From contig NZ_JSXC01000047.1 in NCBI RefSeq assembly GCF_000803215.1, positions 1-64,000 on the forward strand: DNA of 64,000 nucleotides, given 5' to 3'. The notes below the pieces were generated by a model. It saw only the letters and a program-made list of their open reading frames with translations, had not been told where the DNA came from and made no database searches. Made by a program: the position numbers and the translations under genes. Below are positions 19,702-29,894 of this stretch, one piece after another. The stretch is from Pectobacterium fontis. GTDB taxonomy: Bacteria; Pseudomonadota; Gammaproteobacteria; Enterobacterales; Enterobacteriaceae. The stretch's first letter is position 1; each line of letters opens with the position of its first letter.

Positions 19702-21279
19702 ATGACTCAAAACATTCATCAACACCGCATTCTTATTCTGGATTTCGGCTCGCAGTACACGCAACTGGTGGCACGTCGCGTGCGTGAGCTGGGCGTTTAC
19801 TGTGAACTGTGGGCATGGGATGTCACGGAAGCACAGATTCGTGGGTTTAATCCGAACGGGATCATCCTGTCCGGCGGCCCAGAAAGCACCACCGAGTTTG
19901 GCAGCCCGCGGGCGCCAGAATACGTTTTCAACGCTGGCGTACCGGTATTAGGCGTGTGCTACGGCATGCAGACGATGGCGATGCAACTGGGTGGCCACGT
20001 TGAAGGTTCCAACGAGCGTGAGTTTGGTTATGCGCAGGTAGAAGTGAAGACGGATAGCGCGCTGGTGCGTGATATTCAGGATGCGTTGAGCGCGACAGGC
20101 GAACCGCTGCTGGATGTCTGGATGAGCCACGGCGATAAAGTGACGAAAATCCCTGAAGGGTTTGAGACCGTTGCCAGCACCGACACCTGTCCGTTTGCCA
20201 TCATGGCGAACGAAGAGAAGCGTTTTTATGGCGTACAGTTCCACCCGGAAGTCACTCACACCCGTCAGGGCCAGCGCATGTTAGAGCGTTTTGTGCGTGA
20301 CATCTGCCAGTGTGAAGCGCTATGGACGCCCGCCAAGATTATCGACGATGCGGTAACTCGTATTCGTGAGCAAGTCGGTAACGACAAGGTGATTTTGGGT
20401 CTGTCTGGCGGCGTGGATTCTTCCGTGACCGCGATGCTGTTGCACCGCGCGATCGGCGATCGTCTGACCTGCGTGTTTGTTGATAACGGCCTGCTGCGCC
20501 TGAACGAAGCCGATCAGGTACTGGAAATGTTCGGCGATCATTTCGGTCTGAATATTGTCCATGTGGCGGCGGAAGATCGCTTCCTGAGCGAACTGGCGGG
20601 TGAAAACGATCCAGAAGCTAAGCGCAAAATCATCGGTCGTGTGTTCGTTGAAGTGTTCGATGAAGAAGCCAGCAAACAAGCGGATGTGAAATGGCTGGCG
20701 CAAGGCACTATCTACCCAGATGTGATCGAATCAGCGGCGTCTGCCACTGGCAAAGCGCATGTGATCAAATCGCACCACAATGTGGGTGGCCTGCCGAAAG
20801 AGATGAAGCTGGGTCTGGTTGAGCCGCTGAAAGAGCTGTTCAAGGATGAAGTGCGTAAGATCGGTCTGGAACTGGGCCTGCCGTACAACATGCTGTACCG
20901 CCATCCGTTCCCAGGCCCCGGTCTGGGCGTACGCGTACTGGGTGAAGTGAAAAAAGAGTACTGTGACCTGCTGCGTCGTGCGGATGCGATCTTCATCGAA
21001 GAACTGCACAAAGCCGATCTGTACAACAAGGTCAGTCAGGCATTCACCGTCTTCCTGCCGGTTCGTTCCGTGGGCGTGATGGGTGATGGCCGTAAATACG
21101 ATTGGGTCGTTTCGCTGCGTGCGGTAGAAACCATCGACTTTATGACCGCGCACTGGGCACATCTGCCATACGACTTCTTAGGCCGCGTCTCCAACCGCAT
21201 CATCAACGAAGTCGACGGCATCTCACGCGTTGTTTACGACGTATCGGGCAAGCCACCGGCAACGATTGAGTGGGAATGA
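19702..21279 (+). CDS. guaA: GMP synthase (glutamine-hydrolysing)
   Basis: Converts XMP to GMP using glutamine and ATP. The 525-aa product, the same length as in E. coli, has an N-terminal class I amidotransferase domain with nucleophile Cys86 in GVCYGMQ and the His/Glu pair in QFHPEV. An ATP-pyrophosphatase domain follows with the P-loop LSGGVDSS, and a C-terminal dimerisation domain ends in [10 protein letters not shown]. The ATG at 19702 gives the family start; an ATG three codons earlier is also possible. It ends in a clear terminator. Confidence 0.97.
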   Translation: MTQNIHQHRILILDFGSQYTQLVARRVRELGVYCELWAWDVTEAQIRGFNPNGIILSGGPESTTEFGSPRAPEYVFNAGVPVLGVCYGMQTMAMQLGGHVEGSNEREFGYAQVEVKTDSALVRDIQDALSATGEPLLDVWMSHGDKVTKIPEGFETVASTDTCPFAIMANEEKRFYGVQFHPEVTHTRQGQRMLERFVRDICQCEALWTPAKIIDDAVTRIREQVGNDKVILGLSGGVDSSVTAMLLHRAIGDRLTCVFVDNGLLRLNEADQVLEMFGDHFGLNIVHVAAEDRFLSELAGENDPEAKRKIIGRVFVEVFDEEASKQADVKWLAQGTIYPDVIESAASATGKAHVIKSHHNVGGLPKEMKLGLVEPLKELFKDEVRKIGLELGLPYNMLYRHPFPGPGLGVRVLGEVKKEYCDLLRRADAIFIEELHKADLYNKVSQAFTVFLPVRSVGVMGDGRKYDWVVSLRAVETIDFMTAHWAHLPYDFLGRVSNRIINEVDGISRVVYDVSGKPPATIEWE

Positions 21280-21325
21280 TTAGTCGGTGTTTACCTAGTA
21301 TTTATAACAGTATGATTTAAAATAA

Positions 21326-21351
21326 AACCCGCTGATTTTAGCGGGTTTTTA
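21326..21351 (+). terminator. Rho-independent terminator of guaBA
   Basis: The 7-pair GC-rich stem AACCCGC / GCGGGTT, with an 8-base loop, is followed by TTTT. It lies about 45 bases after the guaA stop. Confidence 0.8.
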
Positions 21352-21426
21352 TAGGCAACGAGAACGCGCCACCGTTTACCGGCGCTTTAACATTATCTCG
21401 GAGTAAACCTGATATAACTTCCTGAT

Positions 21427-22554
21427 TTACAGCCCTGCAAATTTAAACGGCGTAGCTGGCTTAAATTGCTCTGAAGCCTGACCAGAATAAATAGTGCTTT
21501 GGTTTGGCCCTAAATCTAACTTGCTGGCGTTATTACCACGCGGAGAGAAGTCAATTTTTTTCAAATCAACCCAGAAGATATTGGGGGATACGGCAGATTC
21601 AAAAAAGTATTGTAGCGATTGATGATCGACAACCGTACGCCAGCGCGTTGAGGCAATATTTGGCGTTTCCGGTAAGGAGTAGCCATAAGGAACGGAGGCA
21701 TTACGTATAATACTAAATGCGGTGGCTAAATCCGCTTTATCTTTTTCTATTTTACTTTTCTCTGCTACCCCAGGAATGAGTTTATTGGGAGCAACATTTT
21801 TTACATAGAATGATGCGCGAACAAAACGGTCGGCAGCACGGTTCGTTCCTGGCAACATGATATTGCCACCGATCTGATCCCAATAGTCATTTAATGTCAA
21901 TTGTTGATTAAAAGTCGGGGAATTGGTCATCACCTGATAGTTTTTACTATGATGAATAACCTGCTTACCGTCGATATATTCAATAATTGCACTGTCACCA
22001 GATGAATCGGATAAGGAAAGGTGAAGTGTCGCCAGTCGATTCTCATTTGTTAGTTCTTTGGTCACCAGTATAAATTTTTCCTGTTGCAGTGATTTCACGG
22101 CTTCATCAACGGTGGCAAAATTATCCAATACATATTGTGCCCAGGCAGCGATGCTTAATCCTGGTTTTTCCGCTGTTGGCGTGGTTTTAGGATATTCAGA
22201 TTCCGCCAGCCAGAGTACGTTTGCTGCCAACCCTTTTTCATTAACGCCGTCAGTGGTGGAAGCCTTGTCCTCTTCGCCATCAAAAGCAGAGGCAATAACA
22301 CTGCCATATTTTGACGTCCATTCCAGAGAATGCTGGCCTGCGACACCAGAGCGCTTTAATTCTCGTGGGAAAATCCACAGGTTGGTCTTGGTATCATCGG
22401 CCCAGTCCATGGAGCGGGCGGTGATAGGGTAATTGGGGTTATTTTTATCTTTATAAACGAGTCGTGTGCAGGCGAGTGAAACCGCAGAACTTAACGCTAA
22501 TGCGACTAATGATACCGCCACTACCGTAGATTTAATCTGCTTATTATTTTTCAT
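21427..22554 (-). CDS. pva: Exported choloylglycine hydrolase/penicillin V acylase family protein
   Basis: A 375-aa Ntn-hydrolase with a signal peptide that, if cut after Ala28 (SLA|CTRLVY), exposes Cys29 as the N-terminal nucleophile. The family pocket ITARSMDWADD and the stretch VNEKGLAANVLWL follow. Orthologues in Pectobacterium atrosepticum are characterised penicillin V acylases that also hydrolyse N-acyl-homoserine lactones. The protein is therefore probably periplasmic, cutting linear amides; the natural substrate is uncertain, and quorum-signal turnover is a plausible role. It converges with guaA and has no operon partner. Confidence 0.85.
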   Translation of the reverse strand: MKNNKQIKSTVVAVSLVALALSSAVSLACTRLVYKDKNNPNYPITARSMDWADDTKTNLWIFPRELKRSGVAGQHSLEWTSKYGSVIASAFDGEEDKASTTDGVNEKGLAANVLWLAESEYPKTTPTAEKPGLSIAAWAQYVLDNFATVDEAVKSLQQEKFILVTKELTNENRLATLHLSLSDSSGDSAIIEYIDGKQVIHHSKNYQVMTNSPTFNQQLTLNDYWDQIGGNIMLPGTNRAADRFVRASFYVKNVAPNKLIPGVAEKSKIEKDKADLATAFSIIRNASVPYGYSLPETPNIASTRWRTVVDHQSLQYFFESAVSPNIFWVDLKKIDFSPRGNNASKLDLGPNQSTIYSGQASEQFKPATPFKFAGL

Positions 22555-22777
22555 TTAATTTCTCCATTTTTATTACCCGAGGTATGCCGTTAATTGAAAA
22601 TGCCTATTTATTATAGTGGGTAATTTTTTAATGGCATTGAAAGTGGTGGGGTAATATTGATTGCCTGTTTAATGATTATATTTATGAAGTATATTATTTC
22701 TGTGGTGGGTTTTTTATACGGCTTCTCCTCTTTTTTAAATAATACTGATTAGGCGTTTGATGAGCATTGATATGACT

Positions 22778-22808
22778 TCCCCGAGTAGCCCTGATATTAC
22801 TCGGGGGA
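22778..22808 (-). terminator. Hairpin after the SnoaL-like gene
   Basis: The stem TCCCCGAGTA / TACTCGGGGGA (one extra G) lies about 10 bases beyond the stop of the SnoaL-like gene on the minus strand. The following minus-strand sequence has no long T tract, so terminator function is only probable. Confidence 0.5.
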
Positions 22809-22817
22809 ATGAGGCCA

Positions 22818-23216
22818 TCAGGCGATTTCTACTGTTCTTAAGCCATCAAAATTTTCAAAGTGCCAGGTTTCTCTAATTTTTCCTCCTTCAATACGGTGCA
22901 TATCCATACCCGTGAAACGTACCTGTTTACCAGAGGCTTTCCAATGGTCGAAATCGCGGATATGTCGGCCATTCATGGCGATCCGGCAAACAACCAGGTC
23001 ATTTTCAGCTACCACAGCTTCTATATTGATGTGGAAGCCCTCGAAAGCAGCATGGGTATAAGCTACCGCGTGTTTGAATCCTGCGGGGGTATTTGGCTGA
23101 CCGGGGTCGGCAGGGTGGTTGATCCAATCCGTCGCGAGCAGGCGGTCGAAAGCTGTACTGTCATTGGCATTGAAAGCCTGATAGAAAGCGGTTGCCAGAG
23201 ACACATGATCATTCAT
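22818..23216 (-). CDS. SnoaL-like/NTF2-fold protein (ester cyclase family)
   Basis: A 132-aa soluble protein of the SnoaL-like polyketide cyclase/ester cyclase group, an NTF2-like cone fold. Family features are the N-terminal helix VSLATAFYQAFNANDSTAFD, the DWINHPADPGQPNTPAGFK loop and the C-terminal FTGMDMHRIEGGKIRETWHFENFD, in which the conserved H-R-x-x-x-G-K-I and W motifs are intact. The ATG at 23216 follows AAGGAA; the frame is open further upstream but without family similarity. The substrate is unknown. Confidence 0.8.
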   Translation of the reverse strand: MNDHVSLATAFYQAFNANDSTAFDRLLATDWINHPADPGQPNTPAGFKHAVAYTHAAFEGFHINIEAVVAENDLVVCRIAMNGRHIRDFDHWKASGKQVRFTGMDMHRIEGGKIRETWHFENFDGLRTVEIA

Positions 23217-23471
23217 ATTGTTGTTCCTTAGTCTTTTCAACGTGGAGACTCCACGTATAGCTGGTATATGAAGGTCGGGAATAAAAGGATACATTTCACC
23301 TGTTATCCTTCGACTAACGTAAAAGTAGGTCAATGTTTCACCTAATGCCTTACTCTTGCTGTTAACTGGCAGTAAACTGGTGAAATGATTTTTTAACCGA
23401 TTTTCACGGTGAGCGCTCGCTCGCATGTATATCGATTCTGTTTCATCTCTTTTCAGTGAGCTACCAGGCCT

Positions 23472-24245
23472 ATGACGTACCTCAAATTCTTGGGGATTGG
23501 ATTTATTTGTGTGCTGTTGCTGTCGTTTTGGCAAAGCTGGGCGCAGTCAACGCGTAATGGCGAAACGTTTAGCGGGCAAAGCTGGTGGTCTGCCAAGCGT
23601 GACTCTTCCGGGTTAGCTCCGAACCCTGTGCAATTCCGTCAGACTGCCATCGTGCAGGTTTATGTGGCACCAACTTACGGCTGGCGCGGGCTGGTAGCGG
23701 TACATCCGTGGATTATTTTCAAGAACGCAGGGGAAACCCAATATCGCCGCTATGAGGTCGTCAGTTGGGGGAGCGACAACGTCGTCCGTCTGAATCGTTC
23801 GGTGGCGGATGCATATTGGTATGGCGCGATGCCAAAGCTGTTGGTTGAGCACCGTGGCGATAAGGCGGAAGCGATGATCCCATAGATTGAGGCCGCAATA
23901 AAAAGCTACCCGTGGCCACATACCTACCACGCCTGGCCGGGGCCGAATAGCAATACATTTCTTGCGCACATTGGTCGCGAAGTGCCGGCGCTCAAACTGG
24001 ATATGCCCGCTAATGCCATTGGTAAAGATTACCGCCCGATAACGCGTCCCGTTGGCCTGTCGCCATCGGGGAGCGGAGTGCAGATTTCACTATTGGGCGT
24101 GCTGGGTATCACGATGGGGGTTGAAGAAGGCATTGAGGCCAATATTCTCGGGCTGAACATGGGCGTGGATATGAATCCTCCCGCGCTGCGTTTGCCCTTT
24201 GTTGGCCGCCTCGGCTATGAGAAAACACGCAGTGAAGAAGGCTGA
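23472..24245 (+). pseudogene. DUF3750-type protein gene interrupted by an in-frame amber codon
   Basis: One reading frame of 258 codons is broken only by TAG at 23883-23885, after ...KAEAMIP. The next in-frame residues (IEAAIKSYPWPHTYHAWPGP and onward) continue the same protein with no frameshift, ending SEEG. The N-terminal part has one hydrophobic segment (about residues 5-24); the rest resembles the DUF3750 family of unknown function, usually about 250 aa. One base change from CAG or AAG would explain the stop. Either the gene is dead, the stop is suppressed, or this is a sequencing error. Confidence 0.75.
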
Positions 24246-24742
24246 GGTCAACGCGTCATTTTTGTACGTTGCCGCGCTGCATTCGGACAACTCGTGCACA
24301 GTCGACGGTATGCCCCGCTCCGCAATACGCTTGTTCACGGCTGAAAGTGTGCTGTGAAACTTTTCCGCGGCTTCGGGCTACCTACCGGTAAAAAGAGACG
24401 GCGCTAAAATACGCAGGATTCAGCATAATTTATTGTGAGTCCCCAGCCGCGCCGGAAAACAGCACAATAGCTGGCAGTTTGATTCTGCGCAGCATGTCGT
24501 CACATGTCTTATGTCACTCTGTAAGCTAATACAGCCGGAGAGTTGTCTGACAGGGAAGCGTCTTGACTATTGGCCAGGGCGGTGATGAGAACGAATGCAA
24601 CCCACCCGTTCACGTTATCGGCGCGATCTCGATCTGAATGTGATCGAAATCGTGGAATATTGCTCCTAAAGCCATGGCCTGCCTACCTGTCTGAAACGCG
24701 GTTACTCAGAGAGTTTTGTGATATATAGGTCATGCATTTTCT
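24246..24742. other. About 500 bases without an intact gene; possible decayed HTH remnant
   Basis: No intact gene is supported. On the minus strand around 24290-24420 a broken frame reads AAEKFHSTLSAVNKRIAE, which resembles the helix-turn-helix of LysR-type regulators but has stop codons on both sides. A 24-codon + strand ORF starts at about 24596 and is unrecognised. The lack of open frames next to a broken gene suggests decay. Confidence 0.3.
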
Positions 24743-25510
24743 ATGTTTAGCTTAATGATGTTCAGCGATATATTGTTGTGTTTGCTTTTCGGGATTGGGC
24801 TGGGATTTTGTGGAGGTATGCTGGGCATTGGCGGTGGGCTTATCGCGATTCCTATTCTGGGTGTGCTTTTTGGGATGGATCAGCATACGGCACAGGGAAC
24901 CGCGTTAGTGATGATTACGCCTAATGTATTGATCGGTTTTTTACGTTATCGCCAGCGTAACCGTATTGATACACGGCTGGCGTTGACGATGTGCGCTTTT
25001 GCTACGGGATCAGCCTACCTTGCAGCGCACATTGCATCATCGATTGATGTTCACAACCTCCAGCGCGCTTTCGCCACTTTCCTGCTGGTGCTGGCGACGT
25101 ACTATATGTGGCAGTGGTATCACAAGAGGCGTAGTCAAACATCGGAGATTGTGCTGTCGACCAAATATCTACCGTTAGTCGGTATCGCGAGTGGATTTAT
25201 GTCGGGCATTTTTACCGTCGGCGGTGGTCTGGTGGTGGTGCCCGTGCTGGTTACACTGTTTGCCTTTGCGCAAACGCAGGCGCAGGGAATGGCGTTGATA
25301 CTTGTTGTTCCTGGTGCGTTGGCAGCGCTGCTTTCCTACTCGCAAGCGGGTAACGTTAACTGGATGATCGGTTTACCACTGGCTCTGGGGGGGATTACCA
25401 GCGTGTCTTGGGGTGTCGCTGTTGCTCATAAACTTCCCGTTGCTTACCTGCGTGCCGCGTTTTGCCTGATGCTGGTTGGTGTGGGAATGACCATGCTAGT
25501 GCTGAAATAA
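24743..25510 (+). CDS. TauE/SafE family (sulfite exporter-like) membrane protein
   Basis: A 255-aa protein with about eight transmembrane segments arranged as two related halves. Each half opens with the family glycine motif: GFCGGMLGIGGG (about residues 22-33) and GFMSGIFTVGGG (about 152-163). Family members export sulfite, sulfoacetate or other anions, or are uncharacterised. No sulfur-metabolism genes lie nearby, so the substrate is unknown. The ribosome binding site is weak. Confidence 0.85.
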   Translation: MFSLMMFSDILLCLLFGIGLGFCGGMLGIGGGLIAIPILGVLFGMDQHTAQGTALVMITPNVLIGFLRYRQRNRIDTRLALTMCAFATGSAYLAAHIASSIDVHNLQRAFATFLLVLATYYMWQWYHKRRSQTSEIVLSTKYLPLVGIASGFMSGIFTVGGGLVVVPVLVTLFAFAQTQAQGMALILVVPGALAALLSYSQAGNVNWMIGLPLALGGITSVSWGVAVAHKLPVAYLRAAFCLMLVGVGMTMLVLK

Positions 25511-25723
25511 TGCAACTGGCGTTCGCTTATCGCTTTTGCTTGCTAAGCATTGCGTTAAATAGAGATGTATTCGGCCTAAAGTTTTCAGCGCTTTCTCCGT
25601 TGATAGGTAGGAAGTGATGCGGTTAGTGTGAATAATTTCTCTGCTTGCTACCGCCGCTGTAACGGCCCGAATGAAGCAGGGTCGGTGTCCCCTCTGAAGC
25701 CCCATCTGAATAAGGCGTGATGT

Positions 25724-26542
25724 ATGAGTCTCGTGAGCTATCTAGGAAAGCAAACTCTCGGTGTACTGGCGGGTTATAAACAGGATGGTGTGGTCATCCA
25801 TATTTGCGGTGTTTATCCCAATGCGGATAACAGTCTGCGTGTTTTTTTCCCGCACGGACATGCATTTGCCGTTGGCGATCTGGCAACTATTCACCTTGAT
25901 AACCGCTCTGGGGTTGATGAGTTTGATGCCAATGTTCAGGTTTATCGTGCCTCTTACAAAGGGCGTGTGGTCGTCAGCGATGGGGATTGGGTGGTTCTGG
26001 AGCCGAGAGAATGCCAGCTTCTGCACGGTTTTACCCCAGTTCTGGATATTCACGAACCAGGCTACCAGTTTCCACACGATAGCCGTCCGTTAAATCCGGT
26101 GCCTCTGACGCAGATGGTGGATTTTCCGCCGACGGAAAAGCAGGATTTCTCCAATAAAGTCGGCGTATTAATTACCATGGCTGCTGAACAGCCACATACG
26201 ACGGTATTGGCATTTCTGTCGTCGGTGGATAACGATATCTTCCTGATTACATTCCCCGAAACCTTTAAATCCCAGTTGCTCAAACGCAATCCGCACTGCT
26301 TTTTTGCGATGGATGAACGCAGCCATTATACCTTTGAGCGCGCCATTGAATGGAACTACACCATTATTGAAGGGGACGCGTTTATTATTGCGCACGACAA
26401 TCCGCTCTATGAAAAAGTGCGCCATGAATTTGTCACCAAAAACCCATGGGAAATCGCCTTTTTCACGCGCCCTGACGTTGAGGTTTACCATATTAAAAGC
26501 AAGCAGCTCGTGTGCCCCGGTCATACACAAACATGGCGTTAA
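25724..26542 (+). CDS. Uncharacterised protein, possible PNPOx-like split-barrel domain
   Basis: I do not recognise this 272-aa protein with confidence. It has no signal peptide or membrane segment. Residues about 145-230 (VGVLITMAAEQPHTTVLAFL, DNDIFLITFPETFKSQLLKR, NPHCFFAMDER) have the pattern of pyridoxamine-phosphate-oxidase-like FMN-binding split barrels. The N-terminal 110 residues look like a separate small beta domain (GVYPNADNSLRVFFPHGHAF). Function is unknown. It stands alone with a bidirectional hairpin after it. Confidence 0.6.
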   Translation: MSLVSYLGKQTLGVLAGYKQDGVVIHICGVYPNADNSLRVFFPHGHAFAVGDLATIHLDNRSGVDEFDANVQVYRASYKGRVVVSDGDWVVLEPRECQLLHGFTPVLDIHEPGYQFPHDSRPLNPVPLTQMVDFPPTEKQDFSNKVGVLITMAAEQPHTTVLAFLSSVDNDIFLITFPETFKSQLLKRNPHCFFAMDERSHYTFERAIEWNYTIIEGDAFIIAHDNPLYEKVRHEFVTKNPWEIAFFTRPDVEVYHIKSKQLVCPGHTQTWR

Positions 26543-26549
26543 TATGTAA

Positions 26550-26576
26550 TAAACGGGATAGCACCTATCCCGTTTA
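26550..26576. terminator. Bidirectional terminator-like hairpin
   Basis: A perfect 11-pair stem (TAAACGGGATA / TATCCCGTTTA) with a GCACC loop lies between the convergent 272-aa gene and adhP. T tracts are short on both strands. Confidence 0.55.
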
Positions 26577-26592
26577 TACCTGTAGGTACTGC

Positions 26593-27603
26593 TTACATTG
26601 ACAGGTCGATCACCATGCGACCTGTGATTTTCCCGCCTTTCATTTCAGCAAAAATCGCGTTGATGTCTTTCAGAGGGCGTTTGGTCACTTTGGGCTTCAC
26701 TTTTCCTTCCGCCGCAAACTGGAACGCTTCTTTCAGATCTTCGCGTGTACCTACCAGTGAACCTAACACCTGAATGCCATCCAGCACCAGACGCGGAATA
26801 TTCAAATCCATTGACTCCGGCGGCAGGCCAACGGCGACAAGACGCCCGCCTGCACGAACGGCATCGACCGCAGAGTTAAATGCCGCACGCGCAACAGCCG
26901 TGACCACGGCAGCGTGTGCGCCGCCCGCTTTTTCCTGAATAATTTTGGCGGCATCCTCTTTGGCGGGATTAATGACCAGATCCGCCCCCATTTCTTTAGC
27001 AAAAGCCAACTGGGCATCATTGACATCAATTGCGATAACCTTGGCGTTAAAGACATTTTTAGCGTATTGCAGCGCTAAATTACCCAATCCGCCTAGTCCA
27101 TAAATGGCGATCCACTGTCCGGGTTTGATTTGTGAGACTTTTACGGCTTTATAGGTTGTCACGCCCGCACAGGTAATGCTGCTGGCGGCGGCAGAATCCA
27201 GACCATCCGGCACTTTTACCGCGTAATCGGCAACGACGATACACTCTTCGGCCATCCCGCCATCAACGGAGTAGCCTGCGTTTTTTACCTCGCGACACAG
27301 GGTTTCGTTACCGCTATTACAATATTCGCAGTGACCACACCCCTGATAGAACCAGGCCACGCTGGCGCGATCGCCAGGTTTTAGTGATGTCACACCCGGT
27401 CCCACTTCTTTGACGATACCGACTCCCTCATGGCCAAGTGTGATGCCAGTAACATCGCCAAAATCACCATCTTTGACGTGGAGATCGGTGTGGCAAACGC
27501 CACAGCATTCCATGGCTAGCAGCGCTTCACCATGTTGGAGAGGGCGCAGTTTTTTGTCCTGAATCTCAACGGAATGATCTTTTGTAACGATAGCTGCTTT
27601 CAT
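26593..27603 (-). CDS. adhP: Zinc-dependent alcohol dehydrogenase AdhP
   Basis: Interconverts ethanol or other short alcohols and aldehydes with NAD. The 336-aa product equals E. coli AdhP in length. It has the catalytic zinc site [10 protein letters not shown] and GHEGVG, the structural zinc lobe [16 protein letters not shown] and the Rossmann motif [10 protein letters not shown]. The ATG at 27603, after AAGGAAG, is chosen over an upstream in-frame start. It is an isolated gene on the minus strand. Confidence 0.93.
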   Translation of the reverse strand: MKAAIVTKDHSVEIQDKKLRPLQHGEALLAMECCGVCHTDLHVKDGDFGDVTGITLGHEGVGIVKEVGPGVTSLKPGDRASVAWFYQGCGHCEYCNSGNETLCREVKNAGYSVDGGMAEECIVVADYAVKVPDGLDSAAASSITCAGVTTYKAVKVSQIKPGQWIAIYGLGGLGNLALQYAKNVFNAKVIAIDVNDAQLAFAKEMGADLVINPAKEDAAKIIQEKAGGAHAAVVTAVARAAFNSAVDAVRAGGRLVAVGLPPESMDLNIPRLVLDGIQVLGSLVGTREDLKEAFQFAAEGKVKPKVTKRPLKDINAIFAEMKGGKITGRMVIDLSM

Positions 27604-27833
27604 TAGTCTTCCTTTTACTGAATGTTGCGTGGGGGTAATGTATTTTGTTCTATCTATAAAAGAGTACACGCTGGTTGGCGAGTTGATTAATCAGGAAGTG
27701 TTTATTTTTGTTACAGAATGAGTGGCGGGGCGTGAGGCTGTTTCAATGGCGAAAATGGGATTTGTAGTAATTTTTATGATGATTAGGACGGGGCGCGTCC
27801 GTGCGGCCGTTTTCAGAGTGAAACTGCGTCGCG

Positions 27834-28757
27834 CTATTGCATGTTTTCTTTCGATTCCACAGCCCATTCGACCTTGCCTTTACCCGTGGTTTTAGCCTGA
27901 TAAAGCGCGATATCCACCCGTTTCATAAAGTGTTCAGTGGGTTCCTGAGGCTGTTTTTTACCCGCTCCGATACTGACTGAAAGGTGGTACATATTCTTAA
28001 TGATGATCTTGTTTGCATTTTTTAGTACCGATCTTGCCAGCATTTCTGCCCGCTCTTGCGTCCCCGCGTACAGAATAATCGCGAACTCTTCCCCACCGAT
28101 TCGGGTTGCCACGATCTCACTGTTATCGAAACGGGAAAGAATGTGGCCGAATTTGCTTAATATTTCATCACCTTTGGCGTGCCCATATTTATCATTAATC
28201 GCTTTGAAATTGTCGATATCGATAATAAATAAATAGGGCGTTTTCTCTTCCAGTTTTCTTAATTCATTAATAAAAAACCGGCGATTAGGGAGCTGTGTCA
28301 GCTCATCGCTGAATGACTGTATCCTGGCTTCAACATATTTATTATTGATTTGTTGTATCAGGGTATAAACGCCAAACCCGACGCCAAACATACCAATAAT
28401 CCTCAACAGATCCTCAACATAATACCCAACCAGTTTGGGTTGATAGATAAATTCATCCATAAAATCAAATGTGGCAGCACATATCCAGATGTTAAGCCCG
28501 AGGCGAACGGATAACGCCGAGGTACTGTGCAGGGATATTTTACTGGTACATGACAAGATAAAAACAAGAAAAACTAGCACAATCGAATCGGTATAAACGC
28601 CGGGATTACTTTGTAGTTGTTCCTGAATGTTGCGGTGCTTAAAAAGCGATAGGTTGAGGATAATGATCAACACAGATGATAACAGAGCGAGCCTGACGGA
28701 CGAGGAGGCTTTTTTGTTTCTATCAATAAAATCATGATCATATTCTTTAAAAGGCAT
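27834..28757 (-). CDS. Membrane-anchored GGDEF diguanylate cyclase
   Basis: A 307-aa protein with four to five N-terminal membrane segments (about residues 20-135) and a C-terminal GGDEF domain. That domain begins DELTQLPNRR (151-160) and has the active-site loop GGEEF at 221-225, expected to be competent for c-di-GMP synthesis. The usual inhibitory RxxD site just upstream is absent (the stretch reads DNSEIVATRI). The N-terminal sensor region is not a family I can name. The ribosome binding site is strong (GAGGAG). Likely role: c-di-GMP control of motility or surface behaviour. Confidence 0.87.
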   Translation of the reverse strand: MPFKEYDHDFIDRNKKASSSVRLALLSSVLIIILNLSLFKHRNIQEQLQSNPGVYTDSIVLVFLVFILSCTSKISLHSTSALSVRLGLNIWICAATFDFMDEFIYQPKLVGYYVEDLLRIIGMFGVGFGVYTLIQQINNKYVEARIQSFSDELTQLPNRRFFINELRKLEEKTPYLFIIDIDNFKAINDKYGHAKGDEILSKFGHILSRFDNSEIVATRIGGEEFAIILYAGTQERAEMLARSVLKNANKIIIKNMYHLSVSIGAGKKQPQEPTEHFMKRVDIALYQAKTTGKGKVEWAVESKENMQ

Positions 28758-28874
28758 TGCGGGTCTCCTCTTACATCACCTTGCAATCTTATCATGAAAC
28801 CGATTCGCTGGATTCAGCGTTGATTGGATTACCGTGGGCAATCAGACGCCTGATGGCTCAGGCGTCTTTACCGA

Positions 28875-29894
28875 TTAAAAATCGGCTTTCAGTACCACAC
28901 GGTAGCGAGCTTTGCCGTCACGTACGTGTTGGATGGCATCATTGATTTTTGACATGGGGAATAATTCTGTCTGCGGTTTCACGTTGGCACGCGCGGCGAG
29001 CTTCATCAGAGAGCGCAGCTCATGTGGTGAACCGGTAGAAGAGCCTGAAACACTGCGGTCACCCGCAATGAGCGTAAAGGCTGGAACGCTGAATGGTTTC
29101 ATCACCGCGCCAACGGTATGGAACTTCCCGTTATAGGCGAGTGCGTTAAAGTAGGGCTGCCATTCGAGGTCAACGCTCACGGTATTGATAATGAGATCGA
29201 ACTGGCCTGCCAGCGCGCTCAATGCCTGCGGATCGCGGCTGTTGACCACTTTATCGGCTCCCATCGCCAATACTTCCTGCTCTTTTGCCGGGTTCGAGCT
29301 GAACGCGGTGACTTCACAGCCCATTGCGTGCAGGAGCTTAATCGCGATGTGACCCAGGCCACCGATACCAATCACGCCGACGCGGCTGGTCGCGGTAATA
29401 TGGTGCATTAACAGCGGTTTGAATACGGTGATGCCGCCGCACAGCAATGGGCCTGCTGATTCGATATCTATGGTGTCAGGAAGCGGGATGACCCATTGCC
29501 AGTTCGCACGAATTTTGTCGGCAAAGCCGCCTTTATTCAGAATTGTTGGCACGCTGCCTTGTTGGCAGTTGGTTTGGCTGCCGCTGATACAGGCATCACA
29601 GTGCCCACAACTGCTTGCTGTCCAGCCGATACCGACACGCTGACCAATCTTTAATCCTTTGTTCTTCGCTGCATCACCCAGTGCGTGCACACGACCAATC
29701 ACTTCATGCCCAGCGACCAGCGGATAGCTCGACATCCCCCATTCGTTATCGATCATGGACAGATCGGAATGGCACACGCCGCAGTAATCAACGACGACTT
29801 CTACCTCTTCCGCATGCAGTTCCCCCACATCAAACTCATGCAACTCCAGCGCTGCGCCTGCTCCCGGTGCGGCATAACTCTTGATTATCGTCAT
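28875..29894 (-). CDS. Zinc-type alcohol dehydrogenase, cinnamyl-alcohol dehydrogenase-like
   Basis: A 339-aa medium-chain dehydrogenase with catalytic zinc residues in [10 protein letters not shown] and GHEVIGRV, four structural zinc cysteines in [16 protein letters not shown], and the nucleotide motif [10 protein letters not shown]. The layout matches the CAD/YahK branch that reduces aldehydes with NADPH. The ATG at 29894 is spaced six bases from GAGGAG; a GTG one codon earlier is too close. It is divergent from the thiD riboswitch. The substrate is unknown. Confidence 0.85.
   Translation of the reverse strand: MTIIKSYAAPGAGAALELHEFDVGELHAEEVEVVVDYCGVCHSDLSMIDNEWGMSSYPLVAGHEVIGRVHALGDAAKNKGLKIGQRVGIGWTASSCGHCDACISGSQTNCQQGSVPTILNKGGFADKIRANWQWVIPLPDTIDIESAGPLLCGGITVFKPLLMHHITATSRVGVIGIGGLGHIAIKLLHAMGCEVTAFSSNPAKEQEVLAMGADKVVNSRDPQALSALAGQFDLIINTVSVDLEWQPYFNALAYNGKFHTVGAVMKPFSVPAFTLIAGDRSVSGSSTGSPHELRSLMKLAARANVKPQTELFPMSKINDAIQHVRDGKARYRVVLKADF

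Noticed and set aside
23217-23534. N-terminal extension of the SnoaL-like protein
   Set aside because: The upstream part of the open frame has no similarity to the family, and a good ribosome binding site lies just before 23216.
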